Assembly: GCA_025351165.1 (NCBI GenBank)
Contig: JANXWK010000025.1
Location: 1-64,000 of the forward strand
Length of the DNA stretch: 64,000 bases
Direction of reading: 5' to 3'
DNA from: Hyphomicrobiales bacterium
GTDB taxonomy: Bacteria; Pseudomonadota; Alphaproteobacteria; Rhizobiales; Beijerinckiaceae
A model generated the notes under the pieces. It searched no databases and was not told the origin of the DNA. It saw only the letters and a list, made by a program, of their open reading frames with translations. A program made the translations under genes and the position numbers. Each line of letters opens with the position of its first letter. Position 1 is the first letter of the stretch. Shown piece after piece: positions 57,877 to 64,000 of this stretch.

Positions 57877-58728
57877 CTATTCTCCCTCAAACATCGCTTT
57901 CAGATCATCTGTCTGCGGCATATTCACAATATTATAGCCGGCATCAACATAATGGATTTCTCCAGTTGTGCCAGAGCCTAAATCCGAAAGCAGATAAAGC
58001 GCGGCTCCCCCTATTTCATCCAGGGTTACTGGGCGGCGCAGCGGCGAGTGTTTGGTTTGATAGTTATAGGCAAAACGTGCATCAGAAATGCCAGCGCCCG
58101 CCAACGTGCGCACTGGTCCAGGTGATAAAGCATTCACGCGCACACCACACGGCCCCAAATCAGCCGCAAGATATCTCACACTCGCTTCCAGTCCAGCTTT
58201 TGCAACACCCATAACATTATAGTTTGGCGAAACACGGTTTGAGCCGCCATAGCTCAATGTAAGCAGGGATCCACCTTGCGGCATCAGCCTTGCGGCATGT
58301 TGGGCAATTTCCGTAAATGAATAGCAGGAAATAACCATTGTACGGATGAAATTTTCACGGCTCGTTGCGTCTATATAGCGGCCTTTAAGCTCATTTTTAT
58401 CTGAAAAGCCAATGGCATGAACCACAAAATCGAGCGTTCCCCATTGTGCCTCCAAAGCCGCAAATACAGCATTCACAGATTCTACATTTTCAACATCGCA
58501 GTCTAGAACGATGCTTGAACCTACACTTTGTGCCAATGGCATAACGCGTTTACCCAAAGCATCACCTTGAAAGGTAAACGCAAGTTCGGCGCTATGACTG
58601 GAGAGCATTTTTGCGATACCCCAGGCGATGGAGTTCTGATTGGCAACGCCCATGATCAACCCGCGTTTGCCACTCATAATGTTGCTGGTTAAGGCTGGCA
58701 CACCCAGCGTGTCATCACGCATCAACAT
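57877..58728 (-). CDS. fabI: Enoyl-[acyl-carrier-protein] reductase FabI
   Basis: Last step of each fatty-acid elongation cycle, NADH-dependent, 283 residues. The nucleotide motif is [16 protein letters not shown] and the catalytic pair is Y170-x6-K177 (YNVMGVAK). [13 protein letters not shown] and [10 protein letters not shown] match FabI. The start at 58728 overlaps fabB by 14 bases; [11 protein letters not shown] at residue 18 is a possible alternative start but has no ribosome site. It belongs to the operon fabA-fabB-fabI. Confidence 0.94.
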   Translation of the reverse strand: MLMRDDTLGVPALTSNIMSGKRGLIMGVANQNSIAWGIAKMLSSHSAELAFTFQGDALGKRVMPLAQSVGSSIVLDCDVENVESVNAVFAALEAQWGTLDFVVHAIGFSDKNELKGRYIDATSRENFIRTMVISCYSFTEIAQHAARLMPQGGSLLTLSYGGSNRVSPNYNVMGVAKAGLEASVRYLAADLGPCGVRVNALSPGPVRTLAGAGISDARFAYNYQTKHSPLRRPVTLDEIGGAALYLLSDLGSGTTGEIHYVDAGYNIVNMPQTDDLKAMFEGE

Positions 58729-59941
58729 GCTTGATCACAAGCGTCGCATTTGTGCCTCCAAACCCGAAAGAGTTTGACAAGACAGTCCCAATTTTTTGAT
58801 TATCCATACGTTTTCGCACAATCGGCATATCTTGAAAATCAGGATCAAGCTCAGTGATATGCGCGCTCTCACACACAAAGTTGTTATTCATCATTAGCAT
58901 GGAATAAATGGCTTCCTGAACGCCCGTTGCGCCCAAAGAATGCCCTGTTAGCGATTTAGTCGCTGATATTGGCGGGCATTTTTCACCAGAGCCAAATACA
59001 CTGCGAATGGCTTCAATTTCTTTTATGTCGCCAACAGGCGTCGAGGTCGCATGTGGATTAATATAGTCAATCTTGGTTTTGACGGTTGCCATTGCTTGTT
59101 TCATGCACCGAATTGCGCCCTCTCCTGATGGGGCAACCATATCGTATCCATCAGATGTCGCACCATAACCTACAATCTCGCCATATATTTTAGCACCACG
59201 CGCTTTTGCATGTTCATACTCTTCCAAAACCAACACGCCCGCCCCGCCTGCAATGACAAAACCATCCCGGTTTTTATCGTAGGCTCTGGAAGCGGTAGAA
59301 GCGACATTATTATACTTGGAAGACATTGCACCCATAGCATCAAACAAAACTGACATTGTCCAGTCCAGCTCTTCGCAACCACCTGCAAACATGACATCCT
59401 GTTTGCCATACTGTATCATTTCATAGGCATTACCAATACAATGATTAGACGTAGCACATGCGGACGAGATTGAGTAATTTACACCTTTGAGTTTAAACCA
59501 GGTGGCAAGAGTAGCTGATGCCGTTGACGACATCGCCTTTGGCACAACAAAAGGCCCAGCTTTTTTAGAGGAGCCGCTTTCGCGAACTTTGTCTATGGCT
59601 TCCAGCAGGGAACGCGTGGATGGCCCACCTGATCCCATAATGATGCCAGTGCGCTCATTAACAATGTCAGATGGCTCAAGTCCAGAATCAGCAATTGCCT
59701 GATCCATGGCTACATGATTCCATGCAGTGCCTGTTGCATGAAAGCGCATTGCACGGCGATCAACAAGATCTTCTGGTTTGCAGGTTGGCATGCCAGCAAC
59801 ATGCGACCGAAAGCCATGTTCCACAAAGTCGGACTGTAAACTTATACCAGATTTGGCCTCTACAAGAGAATTTAAGACTTCTTGAACATTATTTCCGATT
59901 GAAGAAATAATTCCCATACCAGTTACAACAACGCGCCGCAT
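58715..59941 (-). CDS. fabB: 3-Oxoacyl-[acyl-carrier-protein] synthase I FabB
   Basis: Condensing enzyme of unsaturated fatty-acid synthesis, 408 residues. The catalytic Cys is C162 in [16 protein letters not shown], and the two conserved His are in [11 protein letters not shown] and TGHSLGATG. The C-terminal [15 protein letters not shown] agrees with KAS I/II. It is placed beside fabA, as expected for FabB. The ATG at 59941 follows TTTGGAGAC; the frame is open upstream to 59980 but without a site. It begins 22 bp after fabA. Confidence 0.95.
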   Translation of the reverse strand: MRRVVVTGMGIISSIGNNVQEVLNSLVEAKSGISLQSDFVEHGFRSHVAGMPTCKPEDLVDRRAMRFHATGTAWNHVAMDQAIADSGLEPSDIVNERTGIIMGSGGPSTRSLLEAIDKVRESGSSKKAGPFVVPKAMSSTASATLATWFKLKGVNYSISSACATSNHCIGNAYEMIQYGKQDVMFAGGCEELDWTMSVLFDAMGAMSSKYNNVASTASRAYDKNRDGFVIAGGAGVLVLEEYEHAKARGAKIYGEIVGYGATSDGYDMVAPSGEGAIRCMKQAMATVKTKIDYINPHATSTPVGDIKEIEAIRSVFGSGEKCPPISATKSLTGHSLGATGVQEAIYSMLMMNNNFVCESAHITELDPDFQDMPIVRKRMDNQKIGTVLSNSFGFGGTNATLVIKHVDA

Positions 59942-59963
59942 ATTAATGTCTCCAAAGTCAGAA

Positions 59964-60479
59964 TTATTTAAAAAGTCCAACGCGCAGGTCTTTGGCTACA
60001 TAAATGCGTTTTCCGTCGGCTTCAAGCCAACCATCTGCAATTCCAAGTACCAGTTTTGAACGAAAAACACGTTTAAAATCAATTCCATAAACTACTTTTT
60101 TATGCGTTGGCAAAACCTGTTCAGAAAATTTTAATTCTCCTAAACCAAGCGCCCTGCCCCTACCTTCGCAGCCAAGCCAACCCAAATAAAAGCCAACAAG
60201 CTGCCATAACGCGTCCAACCCAAGACAGCCTGGCATTACTGGGTCACCTTTAAAATGACAGGGGAAGAACCATAGATCGGGTTTGATATCAAGTTCTGCA
60301 AGAATATGCCCTTTACCATTTGCACCGCCTTCTTCACTGATTGACGTTACACGGTCAAACATCAGCATTGGCGGCGCTGGCAGCTGGGCGTTGCCAGATC
60401 CAAACAAGGTGCCATTTCCGCAGCTCAACAGGTCCTGATAGTCAAAACTTGATTTACGGGTCGTTACAGAAAGTGTCAT
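59964..60479 (-). CDS. fabA: 3-Hydroxydecanoyl-ACP dehydratase/isomerase FabA
   Basis: Introduces the double bond at the C10 stage in anaerobic unsaturated fatty-acid synthesis. It has 171 residues, exactly the family length when started at ATG 60479. The catalytic pair is H75 ([15 protein letters not shown]) and D89 (LGLDALWQL). A TTG at 60515 would add 12 residues that are not conserved. It is the first gene of the operon and divergent from irr, sharing a 255-bp control region, an arrangement common in Hyphomicrobiales. Confidence 0.95.
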   Translation of the reverse strand: MTLSVTTRKSSFDYQDLLSCGNGTLFGSGNAQLPAPPMLMFDRVTSISEEGGANGKGHILAELDIKPDLWFFPCHFKGDPVMPGCLGLDALWQLVGFYLGWLGCEGRGRALGLGELKFSEQVLPTHKKVVYGIDFKRVFRSKLVLGIADGWLEADGKRIYVAKDLRVGLFK

Positions 60480-60734
60480 GTGTTCTAAAATCGATCTTGT
60501 AAGCAGGGATTTCAAGTGAGTCTACAATTAGGGAGTTAACAGGCTTTTCCAACAACGTCGATTTGTTTTAAGGCAGGAATTAAAAAAAGCCAAATTCGTA
60601 TAGATTTTATCCCAGCTGCTTTTCCCCCGGGCAATACATCTGGAGTTCGCTTCATATGGCGTAAGCATTCTATATTGAAAACATACACGACGAAGTTATT
60701 TTACTAAAATGGATCCTGTGGTATAAGTAGTGAC

Positions 60735-61244
60735 ATGGATTATTTATCACCCTCCTCGCGCGCCCTGACTGGCCAGCAAAATCCGTCTACCTGCCCTGTC
60801 AGCAAGCTAAAATTTAAACTACGCAGCTCTGGCATGCGTCCAACTCGCCAGCGTGTTTCACTTGGCTGGTTGCTGTTTGCCAAAGGCGATCGTCATATTA
60901 CGGCAGAACTGCTATACGATGAGGCTGTGCGCGCTAAGGTGCCTGTTTCCTTGGCAACAGTTTACAATACGCTGCATCAGTTTACTGAAGCTGGTTTGCT
61001 GCGCGAAGTGCCAGTTGATGGCTCAAAAACTTTTTTTGATACCAATGTTTCTGATCATCACCACTTTTTTATTGAAAGCGATAATGGTTTGATTGACATC
61101 CCAGGCGCGCAGATTGAAGTGGGCGCGCTGCCCCAAATTCCAGAAGGCATGGAAGTAGCAAGAGTAGATGTTATTGTAAGATTGCGTGCAAAAAAAGAAG
61201 GGCTTTTAACAGGAATTTTTCTTTTGAAAGAGGAAGAATATTAA
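60735..61244 (+). CDS. irr: Iron-responsive Fur-family regulator Irr
   Basis: A 169-residue Fur-family repressor that in Hyphomicrobiales senses heme and controls heme and iron genes. It has the winged helix (RPTRQRVSLGWLLFAKGDRH and VSLATVYNTLHQFTEAGLL) and the His-rich FDTNVSDHHHFFI, with the HHH stretch typical of Irr. It has no N-terminal GCPW heme motif, like the rhizobial rather than the Bradyrhizobium protein. Its location upstream of fabA supports Irr over Fur or Zur. The start ATG at 60735 is preceded by a short AT-rich leader. Confidence 0.9.
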   Translation: MDYLSPSSRALTGQQNPSTCPVSKLKFKLRSSGMRPTRQRVSLGWLLFAKGDRHITAELLYDEAVRAKVPVSLATVYNTLHQFTEAGLLREVPVDGSKTFFDTNVSDHHHFFIESDNGLIDIPGAQIEVGALPQIPEGMEVARVDVIVRLRAKKEGLLTGIFLLKEEEY

Positions 61245-61276
61245 AAACTGTATTTAAAGTTATCCAGCCAGTTTAC

Positions 61277-61729
61277 TTAGCCTGGAAAAATATTACCCAC
61301 AGACCTGAACAAGCTTCCTAAAAATGCTTGATCAGCCCCGCCTGTTTCTGTTTTACGGGAAATGAAATCAAACACAACGCCATCCTTCATGCCATAATTT
61401 GCAATGCGTTCAACCTTGTTGGTTTTATTCAAATAAATGGCTAAAACTTTCTGATCCACGATTGTTGGCTGCATGAACTGAAATTGCTGCTCTGTGCGTT
61501 GGCTAATATAGTAATATGTTTTACCACCAACAGTTGAAGTGGTGGACGGCGTTCCAAGCACCAGGATAACCTGCTCCGCACTTGAACCAACTTTGATTTG
61601 TGCAAGTAGTTTTTCGTCTACTATATAGCCTTTGTTTAATATTTCTGCTTGGCATCCAGCCAATATCAACATGCCAGATAGAGCAATTCCTGATAAAATA
61701 CCGCGTGTACTTTTTACCAAAACTTTCAT
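61277..61729 (-). CDS. bamE: Outer membrane assembly lipoprotein BamE (SmpA/OmlA)
   Basis: A lipoprotein of the BAM complex that inserts beta-barrel proteins into the outer membrane, 150 residues. The lipobox is LAGC (C26), followed by the SmpA/OmlA core (QIKVGSSAEQVILVLGTPST, then TYYYISQRTEQQFQF). The ATG at 61729 with AAGGGGCAAG before it is chosen over an ATG eight codons earlier. It is divergent from the chaperone gene at 61823. Confidence 0.9.
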   Translation of the reverse strand: MKVLVKSTRGILSGIALSGMLILAGCQAEILNKGYIVDEKLLAQIKVGSSAEQVILVLGTPSTTSTVGGKTYYYISQRTEQQFQFMQPTIVDQKVLAIYLNKTNKVERIANYGMKDGVVFDFISRKTETGGADQAFLGSLFRSVGNIFPG

Positions 61730-61822
61730 AACTTGCCCCTTACGTATCAGCATTTCAACATGTATGAACTATCTACAGTCACCCATACGCAAAAGCAACT
61801 TAACACTTATAAAGAACATAAA

Positions 61823-62359
61823 ATGATATTTGGCTTTTTTAAATCGCGCCCACACAAAAAAACAGCGCTTGAACTTTATGCCAAAATATCAGAAAACTCT
61901 CGTACCCCTGAGCTTTACCTGAATTTTGGTATTCCAGATACAGCCGAAGGCCGGTTTGAATCTCTTAGCCTGCATCTATCTCTTGTCTTGCGGCGTTTAA
62001 AAAAACTCCCTACGCCTGCACTCGAAGTATCCAAAGAACTTATAGACTATTTTTTTCATGATCTTGATGGCGCATTACGTACCCTTGGCGTAAGCGATGT
62101 ATCCGTTGGTAAAAAAATGAAGCCCCTCGCACAGGCCTTTTACGGCCGTGCAAAGGCACTTGATGAGGCCTTGAACCAATCAGACATCCAAGCTCTCGCA
62201 GAGGTTTTGAGCCGCAATGTACTGGGCAATGCAGATGCGTCCACTGGGACAGCCCTTGCAGCCTATGTGCAAAAAACTACTCTGGAGCTCGAAGACAGGA
62301 ACCTCGATTCAATCACAAAATCACAAAATCTCTTTCCAATTTCATCTACAGGGCAGTAA
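61823..62359 (+). CDS. Ubiquinol-cytochrome c chaperone (CBP3/UQCC1 family)
   Basis: Assists assembly of cytochrome b in respiratory complex III, 178 residues. The start MIFGFFKSRPHKKTALELYA is typical of the bacterial family, followed by RFESLSLHLSLVLRRLKKL and VSVGKKMKPLAQAFYGRAKA. The ATG at 61823 is chosen because it gives the family N-terminus; earlier ATGs would overlap bamE's promoter. It begins a set with DUF177 and plsX that is common in Alphaproteobacteria. Confidence 0.85.
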   Translation: MIFGFFKSRPHKKTALELYAKISENSRTPELYLNFGIPDTAEGRFESLSLHLSLVLRRLKKLPTPALEVSKELIDYFFHDLDGALRTLGVSDVSVGKKMKPLAQAFYGRAKALDEALNQSDIQALAEVLSRNVLGNADASTGTALAAYVQKTTLELEDRNLDSITKSQNLFPISSTGQ

Positions 62360-62361
62360 TT

Positions 62362-62913
62362 ATGAGCGATATTAAAACTAAAAGCGTTTTGCCTTTACAA
62401 CATTTGGTCTCGGTTGCAACTTTACGTCCTGATGGCTCTGCGGTTACTGTTGCCACAACCTCTGAACAACAGACAAAAATTGCACAGATGTTGGCTTTGC
62501 CTGCTATTGACGCCCTTGAGGGAAATTTTACACTTACACCAATAAAGCGTGGACTGGTTAAAGTTACTGGCACTGTAACAGCGTCAATCCACCAAACTTG
62601 CGTGGTAACACTGGATGCATTTGAAACACAAGTAACAGAGCAGGTGGATCTTGAATTTATAGAGGCTGACAAAGCACCCACCGTAAAGCAGCCCTCCTTA
62701 AAACCAGAGCCAGAGCAAGATCTGGAGGACAACGATCCTCCAGATCTGATTGTAGATGGGCATATTGACCTGGGAGCCGTTACAGTTGAGTTTTTAGCAC
62801 TGGCTCTGGATCCTTTTCCGCGTAAACCTGGCGCTGAGTTTAACTACATTGATCCAGCTGATGAAAAAGAAAACCCGTTTGCAAAGCTGATTAAATTAGT
62901 ACCGAAGGAATAA
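62362..62913 (+). CDS. DUF177 (YceD) family protein
   Basis: A 183-residue protein. Relatives of YceD are needed for 23S rRNA and large-subunit maturation in plants and bacteria. The core is VTGTVTASIHQTCVVTLDAF followed by VDLEFIEADKAP and, near the end, DGHIDLGAVTVEFLALALDPFPRK-type (seen as LGAVTVEFLALALDPFPRKP). The conserved Cys of the C-x-x-C-like strand is at the QTC position. It begins 2 bp after the chaperone gene, so they are co-transcribed. Confidence 0.85.
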   Translation: MSDIKTKSVLPLQHLVSVATLRPDGSAVTVATTSEQQTKIAQMLALPAIDALEGNFTLTPIKRGLVKVTGTVTASIHQTCVVTLDAFETQVTEQVDLEFIEADKAPTVKQPSLKPEPEQDLEDNDPPDLIVDGHIDLGAVTVEFLALALDPFPRKPGAEFNYIDPADEKENPFAKLIKLVPKE

Positions 62914-63005
62914 ACGCATCACGCGCACTTGCACCTTTTCAAACATGCGCTAGAGGTTTATGAGTTCATTTATTATTGACTCATTTACACCTGGCGCCAT
63001 CAAAT

Positions 63006-64000
63006 ATGACTTTAAAAATACGTTTATCGCTGGATGTTATGGGTGGTGACTTTGGCCCTAGCGTTGTTATTCCAGGGGCTGCCATTGCACTGGAACGCCG
63101 CCCGGATTTAGCCTTTGTGCTTGTTGGTCGTGAGGCTGAAATTTTGCCTATTTTAGATCAACATCCTGCCCTCAAGGCCGTTTCCACAATTCAAAATGCT
63201 GATTATATTGTTAAAATGGATGATAAGCCCAGCCAAGCCCTGCGCCAGGGCCGTTGGAAATCATCCATGTGGATCGCACTTGAAGCTGTGAAAAAAGGTG
63301 AAGCTGATGCTTGCATATCTGCTGGCAATACAGGTGCGCTAATGGCCATGGCGCGGTTTTGCCTTCGTACGATGGCAAAAATCGACCGACCTGCCATTGC
63401 TGCGATCTGGCCCAATGTAAAAGGCGAGTCAATTGTTCTGGATGTTGGAGCAACAATTGGTGCAGATGCCCAACATCTGGTAGACATGGCAGTTATGGGT
63501 TCTGCTATGGCACGCATCTGTTTTGATATTGAACGTCCAAGTGTTGGTTTGCTTAATGTTGGCGTGGAGGAAGTCAAAGGCCTTGAGGAAATAAAAGCCG
63601 CTGGCAAAATCCTGCGTGAGGCGGATTTGCCAACTTTAAAATATCATGGCTTTGTTGAAGGCGATGATATTGGCAAAGGTACTGTGGATGTAGTTGTAAC
63701 AGAAGGATTTTCTGGCAACATCGCGCTTAAAACTGCTGAAGGTACAGCCAAACAGATTGGGCAGTATCTACAATCGGCAATGAGCCGAACATTAATGTCA
63801 AAAATCGGATATTTTTTTGCAAAAAATGCTTTTACTGCTTTAAAACAAAAAATGGATCCACGCCGCGTAAATGGTGGTGTTTTTCTTGGACTTGATGGCA
63901 TAGTCATTAAAAGTCATGGTGGGACTGATGCTCTAGGCTATGCAGCAGCCATAGAACTTGGCCATGATATGGTAAAACATCAGCTTCAAACAAAAATTAG
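63006..64000 (+). CDS. plsX: Phosphate acyltransferase PlsX (3' end outside window)
   Basis: Makes acyl-phosphate from acyl-ACP for phospholipid synthesis. 331 residues are visible from ATG 63006. The N-terminus [38 protein letters not shown] and [19 protein letters not shown] are diagnostic. The frame is open to the last base of the window, and the family is about 350 residues, so only the end is missing. No strong ribosome site lies before the ATG. In many Alphaproteobacteria fabH and ihfA follow; they would lie outside. Confidence 0.95.
   Translation, partial: MTLKIRLSLDVMGGDFGPSVVIPGAAIALERRPDLAFVLVGREAEILPILDQHPALKAVSTIQNADYIVKMDDKPSQALRQGRWKSSMWIALEAVKKGEADACISAGNTGALMAMARFCLRTMAKIDRPAIAAIWPNVKGESIVLDVGATIGADAQHLVDMAVMGSAMARICFDIERPSVGLLNVGVEEVKGLEEIKAAGKILREADLPTLKYHGFVEGDDIGKGTVDVVVTEGFSGNIALKTAEGTAKQIGQYLQSAMSRTLMSKIGYFFAKNAFTALKQKMDPRRVNGGVFLGLDGIVIKSHGGTDALGYAAAIELGHDMVKHQLQTKI

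Overview
The window is one contiguous stretch of a chromosome from an alphaproteobacterium, most likely of the order Hyphomicrobiales (Rhizobiales), with low GC (about 40 %, estimated by eye). Four things support this: a giant membrane-anchored coiled-coil protein of the growth-pole-ring (GPR/RgsE) type, an Irr-type Fur regulator divergent from a fabA-fabB-fabI operon, the sulfate-assimilation order DUF2849-cysI-DUF934-cysH-cysD-cysN, and a flgE start typical of this group. I could not identify the genus. No IS element, prophage, CRISPR array or rRNA was seen; there is one tRNA (Arg, CCG).

Layout. 1-1257: the 5' part of flgE and a SixA-like phosphatase. 1395-3221: an orphan, membrane-anchored protein with a zinc-peptidase motif. 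3218-10034: a [2Fe-2S] ferredoxin, a lone Hpt protein and the 1927-residue GPR-like protein. 10108-13252: an XRE-cupin regulator, a DUF305 protein, thiD and an EamA exporter. 13298-16993: an orphan coiled-coil protein, an LpxH-like phosphoesterase with a GT4 glycosyltransferase, and a CheZ-like protein. 17189-20790: an Mla-type lipid transport operon. 20820-22726: cytochrome b561, cytochrome c' and a rhodanese. 22932-28731: the sulfate assimilation operon, ending in a CysN fused to a DUF2061 domain. 28809-32423: a YqhA protein and two orphan proteins. 32426-38921: UvrD helicase, TSUP transporter, ilvC, msrA and small exported proteins. 38928-42767: a type I secretion pair. 43019-47814: a small Cys-rich exported protein, PhzF, NUDIX, tRNA-Arg, a phosphoesterase and NhaA. 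47811-52918: an AsmA/YhdP-like protein, Bcp and another orphan protein. 53112-57874: aceB, queG, GST, arfB and a DsbA-like protein. 57877-64000: fabI-fabB-fabA, irr, bamE, a ubiquinol-cytochrome c chaperone, DUF177 and the start of plsX.

Most of the window is housekeeping. The sulfur block takes sulfate through APS to sulfide. The fab, plsX, Mla, AsmA and BamE genes serve membrane and envelope assembly. The GPR-like, Hpt, CheZ-like and FlgE genes concern polar growth, signalling and motility.

The most unexpected signal is a 19-bp element, CTTGTAAGG-N4/5-TGTAAG, made of two TGTAAG half-sites 11 bp apart. It lies 56-69 bp upstream of three dispersed genes that I do not recognise (1395 +, 13939 -, 52918 -), and a weaker version lies upstream of a fourth (31555 -). 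This spacing is typical of tandem binding by an OmpR/PhoB-family response regulator, so these orphan proteins may form one co-regulated, possibly secreted or envelope-directed, set. One of them carries an HEAAH motif and another ends in two exact-period 82-residue repeats.
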